From contig NZ_JPGL01000007.1 of assembly GCF_000732615.1 (NCBI RefSeq), forward strand, positions 62,001-126,000: a stretch of DNA of 64,000 nt, given 5' to 3'. Under the pieces are notes generated by a model. The model searched no databases. It was not told where the DNA came from and saw only the letters and a program-made list of their open reading frames with translations. Source of the DNA: Burkholderia paludis (GTDB taxonomy: Bacteria; Pseudomonadota; Gammaproteobacteria; Burkholderiales; Burkholderiaceae). Position 1 is the stretch's first letter. Each line of letters opens with the position of its first letter. Both the position numbers and the translations under genes were made by a program. Below, in pieces: positions 16,065-26,603 of this stretch.

Positions 16065-17636
16065 TCAGCTCAGCACGTACCTGGAAGGCAGCGGCGGCGC
16101 ATCCGCCGGAATCGTGACGAGCGACGTGTTCAGCCAACCCTGCGGCGTGCCGTTCGACTGCGCATAGGCGCCGACGTACGGCATCATCCGCGTCGTCTGA
16201 TAGACCTGCGGCGTCCAGCCCGCCGGCGCGAGGAAGATCGACGTCGCGCGCTTCTCGCTGTATGCGGACGCGCCGTACGTCGAGATATTCCACAGCGTCT
16301 GCTGATACGTCGCATAGTCGGCGTTGTGGCGCGAGCCGCCGGCCTGCCAGCCTTCGAGCTGAATGAACGTGTTGTACGTGCCGGCGCCCGCGAGCAGGTT
16401 GTTGACCGTACGCCCGTACAGGAACGACAGGATCAGGCCGCAGTTCGCCGGCGCGAAATCGCTGCCGACGCTCAGGTAGTAACGGCCGGTCGTATTCAGC
16501 ACCGATGCGTAGTGCGAGTTGCCGATATCCGTCGACGTCGTCAGCCCGCTCGCCCCCATGAAGCTGTCGAACGCCTGCATCGTGACGCCTGCGGGGAGGT
16601 CGCTCGTCGCGCTGATCGCGACGATGTGCGAGCCGGCCGCCAGCAGCGTCAGGAACGCGGACAGCGTGCCTGCGATCCAGTTGCCCTGCGCATCGACGAA
16701 CGGAAACGCCCGGTAGCCCGTCAGCGCGAAGACGGCCGGATCGGAGCCGGCCTGCCATGCGATCTGCGGCACCCACATCGTCAGCGGGCCGGTGCTCGAT
16801 GCGCTGGACACGTATTGTTTCAGCGCGTCGATGAGCTGCGCGTCGGCCGCTGGCAGCACGCCGTACGCGGCGCCGCTCTGCCAGCGCTGCACCCATTGCG
16901 CGACGAACCCCGCGAGCTGGCCGCCGGTGAAATCGGCGGGCGGCACGTAACCGAGCGGCCCCGTGCCCTGGTAAGCGGACTGGATCGCCGCGGCCGTGCG
17001 CACGTTGGTGCCGAACATGCTGTTCGCGAAATCCTGGCAGTTGTTGGCCGGCGGCGTCGCGAGCTGCGCAAGCGGAACGACCCAGGCGCCGTTCGCGGTC
17101 GGGACGCCGCGATACAGCGTGAGATTGGCGACCGAGTCGTGTCCGGGAAACGTGGCGGCGTCCGCACCGGACACATAGCCGGCCGACGGCGTGACGCTGA
17201 CGGTGGTCGGCTGCGATCCGAACGGGTGCGTGTACGAGATCGCGAACGACGCGTCGCCGCCGGCCAGGCCGAACGACCCCGTGCAGTCGCCCCAGCTGTT
17301 CGACGCACTCACGGCGGTCGATTGTCCGGTCGCGATCTGCGCCTGCGACGCCTGCGGTATCGAACCGCTCTGGCTCGCCGCGTTGCCGAAGGCGAGCGTC
17401 GACGACGGAATCGCGTTGACGACGTTGATCGTGATCGAGCGGTCGGCGATGCCGTAGCTGCGCGTGGACGCGTTGGCCGCGCCGGCGGCGGCGAACGACG
17501 ATGCGGATGTCGGGCTGCCGTCGCCGCCGCAGGCAGCCAGTGAGCCGACGAGCGGCGACAGGGTCAGCGCGGCGCCGTGCTGGATGAAGCGCCGGCGATT
17601 CGGCGCGGACGGGCGTTCGGGTTTCGAAGCGGTCAT
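16065..17636 (-). CDS. Tat-exported putative lipoprotein of unknown function
   Basis: A 523-residue exported protein. The leader has a twin-arginine motif (NRRRFIQHG) followed by a hydrophobic stretch and a Leu-Ala-Ala-Cys lipobox near residue 38, so export by Tat and lipidation are both suggested. The mature part is rich in Ser, Thr, Ala, Asn, Trp and Tyr, with few charges, like a secreted beta-rich or binding protein. I cannot name a domain. ATG 17636 is used: AGGAA lies upstream and the Tat motif then falls about residue 15. A 22-bp perfect palindrome lies 48 bp before the start. It converges with KfrA and diverges from a TetR gene. Confidence 0.75.
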   Translation of the reverse strand: MTASKPERPSAPNRRRFIQHGAALTLSPLVGSLAACGGDGSPTSASSFAAAGAANASTRSYGIADRSITINVVNAIPSSTLAFGNAASQSGSIPQASQAQIATGQSTAVSASNSWGDCTGSFGLAGGDASFAISYTHPFGSQPTTVSVTPSAGYVSGADAATFPGHDSVANLTLYRGVPTANGAWVVPLAQLATPPANNCQDFANSMFGTNVRTAAAIQSAYQGTGPLGYVPPADFTGGQLAGFVAQWVQRWQSGAAYGVLPAADAQLIDALKQYVSSASSTGPLTMWVPQIAWQAGSDPAVFALTGYRAFPFVDAQGNWIAGTLSAFLTLLAAGSHIVAISATSDLPAGVTMQAFDSFMGASGLTTSTDIGNSHYASVLNTTGRYYLSVGSDFAPANCGLILSFLYGRTVNNLLAGAGTYNTFIQLEGWQAGGSRHNADYATYQQTLWNISTYGASAYSEKRATSIFLAPAGWTPQVYQTTRMMPYVGAYAQSNGTPQGWLNTSLVTIPADAPPLPSRYVLS

Positions 17637-17683
17637 GGGGCGTTCCTGGTCACGGGTTCGAGAGGAGGCAACGACGATCCGGC

Positions 17684-17705
17684 GCATTGCACACGTGTGC
17701 AATGC
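17684..17705. promoter_or_regulatory. 22-bp perfect palindrome, candidate operator
   Basis: Each half is GCATTGCACAC, joined to its exact reverse complement with no spacer. It lies 48 bp upstream of the Tat lipoprotein start and about 200 bp from the divergent TetR gene. Such length and perfection are unlikely by chance in an intergenic region of this size. Confidence 0.6.
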
Positions 17706-17907
17706 CGGCCGGGATACGGCGCCTGCCGGCACATGCGCCGCGCGTATTTATCCGGGAAATCGATGAAACGCCCGCGACGAAACCAAGTCGCTGATGTGAC
17801 GGCGCGCACGCCGCCATGCGCGGGCAGGCCGGAACGGACGCCGCCTGGCATTGGGCGCCCGGCGGGGATCGGGTAAAGTGCCGCTCAACATGCCGGTTCG
17901 ACGTTAC

Positions 17908-17922
17908 TAGACGACCGGTCTA
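17908..17922. promoter_or_regulatory. TetR operator, copy 1
   Basis: TAGACGACCGGTCTA lies 22 bp upstream of the TetR start. An almost identical copy (one base different) is present before the oxidoreductase gene at 18606-18620. The pattern TAGAC-N5-GTCTA resembles NemR-type boxes. Confidence 0.75.
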
Positions 17923-17944
17923 ATCGTTGCTAACATACGCCATC

Positions 17945-18565
17945 ATGAATGCATCTTCAGGCGCGGAAGTCCGCCAGCACATCCTGAATATCGCCAAGCC
18001 GATCATGCTCCACAAGGGGTTTTCGGCGGTCGGCCTGAACGAGATTCTCGCTGCGGCGGGGATCCCGAAGGGCTCGTTCTACCATTACTTCGGTTCGAAA
18101 GAGGCATTTGGCGAGGCGCTGCTCGAGTCGTATTTCGAAGGCTATCTCGCGCATCTCGACAACCTGCTCAAGCGCCAGGCCGGCACGGGCGCCGAGCGCC
18201 TGATGACGTACTGGGGCAACTGGCTGCACACGCAGTGCGCGGACGATCCGGAAGGCAAGTGCCTCGCGGTGAAGCTCGGCGCGGAAGTGTCGGACCTGTC
18301 GGAGGCGATGCGCGCGGTGCTGCGGCAGGGCACGAGCCAGATCATCGAGCGGCTCGCCGGCGGCATCGAGGCGGGGCTGGCCGACGGCTCGCTGAGCGCA
18401 GTCGACGATCCGCCGCACACGGCCGCGATCCTGTACGAGCTGTGGCTGGGCGCGACGCTGCTGGAGAAGATTCATCGCAACCGCAAGCCGCTCGAAAGGG
18501 CGATGGTCGAGACGCGGCGCATGCTGAACCTGCCGCCGGCCGCGCTCGACGACGGACAGCCGTAA
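17945..18565 (+). CDS. TetR/AcrR-family repressor (NemR-like)
   Basis: A 206-residue repressor. The HTH spans residues 10-55 with GFSAVGLNEILAAAGIPKGSFYHYFGSKE. The C-terminal domain carries cysteines in HTQCADDPEGKCLAVKLG; a Cys-containing core of this type is found in electrophile-sensing regulators of the NemR/AcrR group. ATG 17945 is used; a TTG six codons earlier is possible. Its operator lies at -22 and recurs in front of the next gene, an NADP-dependent oxidoreductase, with a terminator between them. The pair therefore looks like repressor plus regulated detoxification gene. The inducer is unknown. Confidence 0.92.
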   Translation: MNASSGAEVRQHILNIAKPIMLHKGFSAVGLNEILAAAGIPKGSFYHYFGSKEAFGEALLESYFEGYLAHLDNLLKRQAGTGAERLMTYWGNWLHTQCADDPEGKCLAVKLGAEVSDLSEAMRAVLRQGTSQIIERLAGGIEAGLADGSLSAVDDPPHTAAILYELWLGATLLEKIHRNRKPLERAMVETRRMLNLPPAALDDGQP

Positions 18566-18569
18566 GACG

Positions 18570-18595
18570 GGCGCGCATGGGCGCGCCTTGTTTTT
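18570..18595 (+). terminator. Rho-independent terminator after TetR gene
   Basis: GGCGCGC-ATGG-GCGCGCC stem-loop immediately after the stop codon, followed by TTGTTTTT. It ends the TetR transcript ahead of the next promoter. Confidence 0.85.
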
Positions 18596-18605
18596 ACCCT
18601 TATTC

Positions 18606-18620
18606 TAGACGACTGGTCTA
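18606..18620. promoter_or_regulatory. TetR operator, copy 2
   Basis: TAGACGACTGGTCTA, 14 of 15 bases identical to the site before the TetR gene, located about 177 bp upstream of the oxidoreductase start and just after a terminator. Confidence 0.72.
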
Positions 18621-18796
18621 CTTGATTCTTGCATGACGAACGTACCGTGCCGCGTTACGCTGCTCCGACGATCCCCCCGCACCCGAGCAACCGCGACGCG
18701 GCCGCCGCTGCCGATGCCCGCGTGCACCTTCCGCTGCTTCACCGCTGATCCGATCGTGCCCGCGAGGCACGCCCATTCCTGTTGACGGAGGCATAC

Positions 18797-19840
18797 ATGC
18801 CGCAAAGCAAGACCGCAAACCGCCAGATCGTTCTGAATTCGCGCCCGGTCGGCGCGCCGACACCGGGCAACTTTCGCGCCCAATCCGCTGACGTGCCGAC
18901 GCCCGGCGCCGGCCAGGTGCTGCTGCGCACGGTCTGGCTGTCGCTCGACCCGTACATGCGCGGCCGGATGAGCGACGCGCCGTCCTATGCGGCACCGGTC
19001 GAACTCGGCGGCGTGATGGTCGGCGGCACGGTCAGCCAGGTCGTGGCGTCGAACCTGCCCGCGTTCCGCGAAGGCGACCTGGTGGTCGCGGGAGCGGGGT
19101 GGCAGGACTACGCGCTGTCCGACGGCCGCGACCTGATTCCGCTCGGCCGCGACTTCGCGCATCCGTCGTACGCGCTCGGCGTGCTCGGCATGCCCGGCTT
19201 CACCGCCTATACGGGGCTGTTGACGATCGGCGAGCCGAAGGCCGGCGAAACCGTGGTCGTCGCGGCGGCGAGCGGCGCGGTCGGCTCGGTGGTCGGCCAG
19301 ATCGCGAAGCTGAAGGGCTGCCGCGTGGTCGGCATTGCCGGCGGCGCCGACAAGTGCGCCTACGTGACCGGCACGCTCGGCTTCGACGCGTGCGTCGACC
19401 ATCGCGATCCCGCGTTGGCCGCGAAGCTGAAGGACGCATGCCCGAACGGCATCGACGTCTATTTCGAGAACGTCGGCGGGGCCGTGTTCGACGCGGTGTG
19501 GCCGTTGCTCAACGATCACGCGCGGGTGCCCGTCTGCGGGATCGTCGCGCATTACAACGACACCGCGCTGCCGACCGGCCAGGACCGCGTGGCGGCGCTG
19601 ATCGGCACGATCCTGCGCAAGCGCATCCGCATGCAGGGTTTCATCATCCGCGATCACTATGCCGCCGGCCTTGCATCGTTCATGAAGGACATGCGCGAAT
19701 GGGTCGCGCAGGGCAAGGTGAAGACGCGCGAGGACGTCGTCCCCGATCTCGCCGATGCGCCGCAAGCGCTGATCGGCTTGCTCGCCGGCCGGAACTTCGG
19801 CAAGGTTGTCGTGCGCGTGGGCCCGGACGAACTGGCCTGA
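18797..19840 (+). CDS. NADP-dependent oxidoreductase, MDR superfamily (CurA/leukotriene B4 dehydrogenase-like)
   Basis: A 347-residue zinc-free medium-chain reductase. The N-terminal substrate domain includes WLSLDPYMRGRMSD. The Rossmann domain starts near residue 140 with PGFTAYTGLL, then AAASGAVGSVVGQIAK (dinucleotide loop) and the VYFENVGG strand typical of enone reductases. Such enzymes reduce alpha,beta-unsaturated carbonyls with NADPH in the cytosol. GGAGG lies 5 nt before ATG 18797. Its promoter holds a copy of the upstream TetR operator, so it is probably induced by electrophiles such as quinones or enals. A paralogue is encoded at 41561. Confidence 0.9.
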   Translation: MPQSKTANRQIVLNSRPVGAPTPGNFRAQSADVPTPGAGQVLLRTVWLSLDPYMRGRMSDAPSYAAPVELGGVMVGGTVSQVVASNLPAFREGDLVVAGAGWQDYALSDGRDLIPLGRDFAHPSYALGVLGMPGFTAYTGLLTIGEPKAGETVVVAAASGAVGSVVGQIAKLKGCRVVGIAGGADKCAYVTGTLGFDACVDHRDPALAAKLKDACPNGIDVYFENVGGAVFDAVWPLLNDHARVPVCGIVAHYNDTALPTGQDRVAALIGTILRKRIRMQGFIIRDHYAAGLASFMKDMREWVAQGKVKTREDVVPDLADAPQALIGLLAGRNFGKVVVRVGPDELA

Positions 19841-19871
19841 CACGACGGTAACGGTTCGCAGCAACAAACGG

Positions 19872-19909
19872 CCGCCCGCCGGCATCGCCAGACGCCGGCC
19901 GGCGGTTTT
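19872..19909 (+). terminator. Terminator after oxidoreductase gene
   Basis: 12-bp stem with one mismatch (19872-19883 with 19894-19905) and a 10-nt loop, followed by TTTTC. It separates the oxidoreductase from the monooxygenase gene. Confidence 0.7.
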
Positions 19910-19938
19910 CCCGATTCCGTCCGGAAAGGAGTGACAAG

Positions 19939-20238
19939 ATGGCCCTTCACGTGATTGCTTCCCTGTTCGTGAAGCCCGAGCATGCACAGGCCGCCGAGGC
20001 CGAACTGCGCAACTTGGTCGCCAGGACGCGCGCCGAGCCGGGCAACCGGCGCTACGACCTGTTCCGCGCGCAGGACGGTGCGCCTGATCTGCATCTGTAC
20101 GAGATCTACGACGACCAGGCCGCCTTCGATGCGCATCTCGCGAGCCCGCACTTCGGCGAATTCAGCGAGAAATCGGCGGACTGGTTCACCGCGCCGCCGG
20201 TCATCCGGGTGCTGTCGAACCTCGACGTGGCCGGATAA
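19939..20238 (+). CDS. Antibiotic biosynthesis monooxygenase (ABM)-domain protein, putative quinol monooxygenase
   Basis: A 99-residue ferredoxin-like dimeric protein of the ABM family. Visible features are the first strand HVIASLFVKPEH, the PGNRRYDLFRAQD loop, LHLYEIYDDQAAFDAHLASPHF and a final strand VIRVLSNL. YgiN-like members oxidise quinols without cofactor; others handle small phenols. AAAGGAG precedes the start. It lies between the electrophile-type oxidoreductase and the molybdenum hydroxylase, so a role in quinone or aromatic handling is plausible, but the substrate cannot be told. Confidence 0.85.
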   Translation: MALHVIASLFVKPEHAQAAEAELRNLVARTRAEPGNRRYDLFRAQDGAPDLHLYEIYDDQAAFDAHLASPHFGEFSEKSADWFTAPPVIRVLSNLDVAG

Positions 20239-20379
20239 CCGCGCAGCAACACCGCGACGGCCCGCTTCTCCCGGGGGCCGCGCGGCACCCGTCGCGCCCG
20301 GCGCGACGACAACAACAACGACAACACCGCACGGCGCGTTCATCGCGCCGATTCCCCCAATAGCGGCCCCGGAGGCTGA

Positions 20380-20835
20380 ATGATTACCCTCACCATCAAC
20401 GGCGCAACCCACCCGGTCGACGTCCCCGACGACATGCCCCTGCTCTGGGTGCTGCGCGACGTCATCGGCCTCACCGGCACGAAGTTCGGTTGCGGGATCG
20501 CGCAATGCGGTGCGTGCACCGTCCATCTCGACGGCGTCGCCGCACGCTCGTGCGTGCTGCCGGTCGCGGCCGTCGCGGGCCGCAGGATCACGACGATCGA
20601 GGCCGTCGGCGCGACGCCGGCCGGCCACAAGGTCCAGCAGGCGTGGCGTGAGCTCGACGTCGTCCAGTGCGGCTACTGCCAGTCGGGGCAGGTGATGGCC
20701 GCCACCGCGCTGATCGCGTCGAACCCGAACCCGACCGACGCCGACATCGACGCGGCCATGGCCGGCAACATCTGCCGCTGCGGCACGTACAACCGGATTC
20801 GCGCGGCGGTCAAGCAAGCCGCGCAGGGGGCCTGA
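20380..20835 (+). CDS. [2Fe-2S] small subunit of a molybdenum hydroxylase (IorA-like)
   Basis: A 151-residue ferredoxin-type subunit with two [2Fe-2S] clusters. The plant-type cluster uses cysteines in [17 protein letters not shown] and the following ARSCV; the second uses [10 protein letters not shown] and [12 protein letters not shown]. It passes electrons from the molybdopterin large subunit encoded 84 nt downstream. Isoquinoline 1-oxidoreductase and bacterial aldehyde dehydrogenases of this type have the same two-subunit plan plus a cytochrome c, as here. No separate FAD subunit is present, so electrons go to cytochrome c. Confidence 0.93.
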   Translation: MITLTINGATHPVDVPDDMPLLWVLRDVIGLTGTKFGCGIAQCGACTVHLDGVAARSCVLPVAAVAGRRITTIEAVGATPAGHKVQQAWRELDVVQCGYCQSGQVMAATALIASNPNPTDADIDAAMAGNICRCGTYNRIRAAVKQAAQGA

Positions 20836-20919
20836 GATGAACCTGCTCTCATGCTCGCCTGGTGCGCTGCCCGCCGCGGGAGCGGTCAGCCTTGTTGAAT
20901 CCACGTTGCGGAGGCCGAC

Positions 20920-23139
20920 ATGTCGCGCGGACTGATCGAAGCAGGTCGGGCCGGTGCGGGCGTCTCGCGCCGGTCGTTTCTGAAACTCGGCATGTCGCTC
21001 GGCGCGGCGGCCGGCGGCGGCCTGCTGCTCGGCTTCAGCCTGCCGGCGGCGGGGGACGATGCACGGCGCTCGGTGATCGGCGGCGACGCGGCCGAACCCG
21101 CGCAGGCCGGCGTATTCGCGCCGAACGCGTTCGTGCAGATCGACCGCGCCGGCAAGGTCACGCTGGTGATGCCGAAGGTCGAGATGGGGCAGGGCGTCTA
21201 TACGGCGCTGCCGATGCTGATCGCCGAGGAACTCGAAGTGCCGCTGTCGAGCGTGACGCTCGACCATGCGCCGCCGAACGAGAAGCTGTTCCTCGACCCG
21301 CTGCTCGGCGGCCAGCTCACCGGCGGCTCGACGTCGATACGCTACGCGTGGGAACCGCTGCGCCGCGCGGGTGCGACGGCGCGCACGCTGCTGGTCGCGG
21401 CGGCGGCGAAGCAGTGGAAGGTCGATCCGGCCGCCTGCCGCGCCGTGAACGGCGAAGTGCAGCATCCGCCGAGCGGCCGGCGCGCCTCGTACGGCCAGCT
21501 CGCCGATGCGGCGGCGAAGTTGCCGGTGCCGAAGGACGTCGCGCTGAAGAAACCCGCGGATTTCAAGCTGATCGGCACGCCCGCGAAGCGGCTCGATTCG
21601 CCGGAGAAGGTCGACGGCACCGCGCAGTTCGGGCTCGACGTGCGGCTGCCCGGCATGCTGTACGCGGTGATCGTGAACAGCCCGGTGTTCGGCGGCACGG
21701 TCGCCGGCGTCGACGACACCGCCGCGAAAAAGATTCCCGGCGTGCGCCAGGTCGTCCGCGCGGACAACGCGGTCGCGGTGGTCGGCGATCACACGTGGGC
21801 CGCGAAGCGGGGCGCGTCGGCGCTGGTCGTGAAGTGGAACGAAGGCGCGGGCGCGAAGGTGTCGACGAAGGACATCGTCGCGGATCTCGCGCAAGCCGCG
21901 ACGAACGGCAAGGGCGCGGTCGCGCGCAAGGACGGCGACGTCGGCAAGGGTTTCTCGAATGCGAAGACGCGCATCGACGCCGTGTACGAGCAGCCGTTCC
22001 TCGCACACGCGACGATGGAGCCGGTGAACTGCACGGTGCAGGTGCGTAGCGACGGCTGCGAGATCTGGGTCGGCACGCAGGTGCCGACGCGGGCGCGCGA
22101 TACCGTGCAACAGCTTACGGGCCTCGCGCCGGAGCGGATCGTCGTGCACAACCATCTGCTCGGCGGCGGCTTCGGCCGGCGGCTCGAGACGGACATGATC
22201 GCGCAGGCCGTGAAGATCGCCAAGCAGGTCAACGCGCCCGTGAAGGTGGTGTGGACCCGCGAGGAGGACATCCAGCACGACATGTACCGGCCGTACTACT
22301 ACGACCGGATCTCGGCCGGCCTCGACGCGAACGGCAAGCCGATCGCGTGGCAGCACCGGATCGTCGGCTCGTCGATCCTCGCGCGCTTCGCCCCGCCGGC
22401 GTTCAAGGACGGCGTCGATCCCGACGCGGTCGAGGTCGCCGCCGATCTGCCGTACGACCTGCCGAACCAGCTGATCGACTACGTGCGGCAGGAGCCGCGC
22501 CATGTGCCGACCGCGTTCTGGCGCGGCGTCGGGCCGACGCGCAGCACGTTCGTCGTCGAGAGCTTCATCGACGAACTGGCCGCGCAGACCAGGACCGACC
22601 CCGTGCAATACCGTCGCGCGCTGCTCGGCAAGACGCCGCGCGCGCTCAACGTGCTCGACGTCGCGACGAAGGCGGCCGGCTGGGGCCCGCCGCTGCCGAA
22701 GGGGCAAGGGCGCGGCGTATCGGTCATGCACGCGTTCGGCAGCTTCTTCTCGATCGTCGTCGACGTCGCGGTGGACAACGGCGAGGTGCAGGTGAAGCGC
22801 GTCGTCTGCGCGGTCGATTGCGGGATGGTCGTCAATCCGGACACGATCGAGGCGCAAGTGCAGGGCGGCATCATTTTCGGGATCACGGGCGCGCTGTACG
22901 GCGAGATCACGATCGAGGACGGCCGCGTCGTGCAGACCAATTTCACCGACTACCGGATGCTGCGCATCAACGAGACGCCGCCCATCGAGGTTCATCTGGT
23001 GAAGAGCGGCGAGGCACCGGGCGGAATCGGCGAACCGGGCACCGCCGCGACGGCGGCGGCCCTGTCCAACGCGATCTTCGCGGCCACCGGCACGCGGCTG
23101 CGCAAGCTGCCGGTCGGCGACCAGTTGAAGACGGCATGA
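20920..23139 (+). CDS. Molybdopterin-binding large subunit, xanthine dehydrogenase family (IorB-like)
   Basis: A 739-residue protein with a twin-arginine-like leader (SRRSFLKLG at about residues 17-25), so the complex likely matures in the cytosol and is exported by Tat with its small subunit. Two Mo-binding halves follow, with MGQGVYTALPM, GGSTSIRYAW, GGGFGRRLE and the C-terminal GGIGEPGT motif that positions the catalytic Glu near the molybdenum. The family hydroxylates N-heterocycles or aldehydes with water as oxygen donor. It lies between the [2Fe-2S] subunit and a cytochrome c gene. Substrate is unknown. Confidence 0.92.
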   Translation: MSRGLIEAGRAGAGVSRRSFLKLGMSLGAAAGGGLLLGFSLPAAGDDARRSVIGGDAAEPAQAGVFAPNAFVQIDRAGKVTLVMPKVEMGQGVYTALPMLIAEELEVPLSSVTLDHAPPNEKLFLDPLLGGQLTGGSTSIRYAWEPLRRAGATARTLLVAAAAKQWKVDPAACRAVNGEVQHPPSGRRASYGQLADAAAKLPVPKDVALKKPADFKLIGTPAKRLDSPEKVDGTAQFGLDVRLPGMLYAVIVNSPVFGGTVAGVDDTAAKKIPGVRQVVRADNAVAVVGDHTWAAKRGASALVVKWNEGAGAKVSTKDIVADLAQAATNGKGAVARKDGDVGKGFSNAKTRIDAVYEQPFLAHATMEPVNCTVQVRSDGCEIWVGTQVPTRARDTVQQLTGLAPERIVVHNHLLGGGFGRRLETDMIAQAVKIAKQVNAPVKVVWTREEDIQHDMYRPYYYDRISAGLDANGKPIAWQHRIVGSSILARFAPPAFKDGVDPDAVEVAADLPYDLPNQLIDYVRQEPRHVPTAFWRGVGPTRSTFVVESFIDELAAQTRTDPVQYRRALLGKTPRALNVLDVATKAAGWGPPLPKGQGRGVSVMHAFGSFFSIVVDVAVDNGEVQVKRVVCAVDCGMVVNPDTIEAQVQGGIIFGITGALYGEITIEDGRVVQTNFTDYRMLRINETPPIEVHLVKSGEAPGGIGEPGTAATAAALSNAIFAATGTRLRKLPVGDQLKTA

Positions 23140-23153
23140 GGGGAGGGACGATC

Positions 23154-24439
23154 ATGCGAAACCTCACCCTGAACGTGCTCGGCGCGTCGCTGTTCGCGCT
23201 GTCGGCAGTGTCGGCCGGCACCGCCGCGCATGCCGCGCAAACGGCGCCGGCCGACAGCGCGCTCGTCGCGCGCGGCGCGTATCTCGCGAAAGCCGGCGAC
23301 TGCGTCGCGTGCCACACCGCGCCGCGCGGCACGCCGTTCGCCGGCGGCCTGAAGATGGTCACGCCGATGGGCGCGATCTACACGACCAACATCACGCCCG
23401 ACCCGGACACGGGCATCGGCGGCTATACGGAAGCCGAGTTCGCGAGCGCGCTGCGCGCCGGCGTCGCGAAGGACGGCCATCACCTGTATCCGGCGATGCC
23501 GTATCCGTCGTACGCAAAGCTGAAGGACGACGACGTGAAGGCGCTGTACGCGTACTTCATGCACGGCGTCGAACCGGTGAAGCAGGCGAACCGTCCGTCC
23601 GACATCCCGTGGCCGCTCAACATGCGCTGGCCGCTCGCGTTGTGGAATGCGGTATTCCTCGACACGACGCCTTATGCCGACAAGCCGGCCCGGGACGCGT
23701 TGTGGAATCGCGGCGCCTATCTCGTGCAGGGGCTCGGACACTGCGGGTCGTGCCACACGCCGCGCGGCGTCGGCTTCCAGGAGAAGGCGCTCGACGAGGG
23801 CGGCAGCGTGTTCCTGTCCGGCGCGCCGATCGACAACTGGTTTGCGTCGAACCTGACCGGCGAGTACAACACGGGGCTCGGCCGCTGGAACGAGGCCGAC
23901 GTCGCGCAGTTCCTGAAGACCGGCGCGAACCGCCACGCCACCGCGTTCGGCTCGATGGTGAGCGTGATCAACCACAGCACGCAGGCATTGACCGACGACG
24001 ATCTGGCGGCGATTTCCCGCTACCTGAAAACGCTGCCGGCCGCCGGCGGGACAGGCGCACCGCCTTACCGCTATGATCCGAAGGCGACGCAGGCTGCGCT
24101 GGGCCGGCCGGCAACCGATCCGGGCGCGAAGGTGTATAACGCTTACTGCCTGCATTGCCATGGCGTGGACGGGCGCGGCTACGCGCCGCTGCTCGCGCCG
24201 CTCGCGGGCAACCCGAACGTGCTCGAGGCCGATGCCGCGTCGCTGATCAACGTGACGCTGAACGGCAGCGACACGCTCGTGATCGACGGCGTGCCGTCCG
24301 CGTATCCGATGCCGGCGTTTTCGAACCAGCTGAACGACCGGCAGATCGCCGACGTGCTGACGTTCATGCGCGCCGGCTGGAACAACGGCGCGCCGGCCGT
24401 GCAGCCGGCGGACGTCGCGAAACTCCGCAAGGCGACGGC

Positions 24440-24452
<13 letters not shown>
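23154..24452 (+). CDS. Triheme cytochrome c subunit (alcohol/aldehyde dehydrogenase type)
   Basis: A 432-residue exported protein with a Sec signal peptide (residues 1-28, AHA-A) and three C-x-x-C-H heme sites: CVACH at 50-54, CGSCH near 201 and CLHCH near 332. The size and three-heme plan match membrane-associated cytochrome c subunits of alcohol or molybdenum aldehyde dehydrogenases. It receives electrons from the upstream molybdoenzyme in the periplasm and passes them to the quinone pool or oxidase. GGGAGGG precedes ATG 23154, 14 nt after the previous stop, so the three genes form one operon. Confidence 0.92.
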
Positions 24453-26048
<1,596 letters not shown>

Positions 26049-26246
26049 TGGTCGACCGGTCGCGCGCGGTGCTCGGTTGGGGTGCCGTGCGCGATCGGGG
26101 GTGGGGTGGGTGCTTGCCTGGTGCGTGCTGTTTTTTTCAGTAACCTGGCCGAACTCCCGACGCCCCCGTATTCAGCAGCACCTGGCTTTAGAGTTCGAGG
26201 GAATGCGTATAAATTTTTCGTACCCGTATGTCTTTGACCAATAACG

Positions 26247-26513
26247 ATGAAAGTTTCGAGAGATTTCGGGATCGTTGTCCGCCGGGCTGCGCTAGCGGCC
26301 AAGAATGTCGACCTATCTCCAGTTATGGTCGAATTCAGTTTCCGGGAATATTTTGACGAGTCCGATAGCCTTATATCGCTTGGTCCGTTCTTTGGTGGCG
26401 ACGCGGCAGACGTGTGCATGAGGTCATTGGAACGCCTTGGGCTGACGTACATCGACGACTTTTTTATCTTCGATGGGTTCGTGCCCGACTGGTGTTCGTT
26501 CGAAGTATTTTGA
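26247..26513 (+). CDS. Hypothetical protein, 88 residues, at left edge of accessory island
   Basis: An 88-residue acidic protein in AT-richer DNA. The segment with EFSFREYFDESDSL followed by LGPFFGG and ERLGLTYIDDFFIFDGF looks like a genuine alpha/beta protein with a hydrophobic, aromatic C-terminus. Small immunity-type proteins have such composition, but no family is recognised. There is no clear Shine-Dalgarno, and a 13-codon frame (26202-26243) ends 3 nt before its ATG. It could be a truncated remnant, since an IS fragment lies 90 nt downstream. Confidence 0.45.
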   Translation: MKVSRDFGIVVRRAALAAKNVDLSPVMVEFSFREYFDESDSLISLGPFFGGDAADVCMRSLERLGLTYIDDFFIFDGFVPDWCSFEVF

Positions 26514-26603
26514 CGCGGGTGCAGCTACACCGAGTTTCGGCAATTACCAGTCCGTCGATCAGGTTCGGGATAGTCAGTTTTGATATTTGACATAACGTTA
26601 ATT

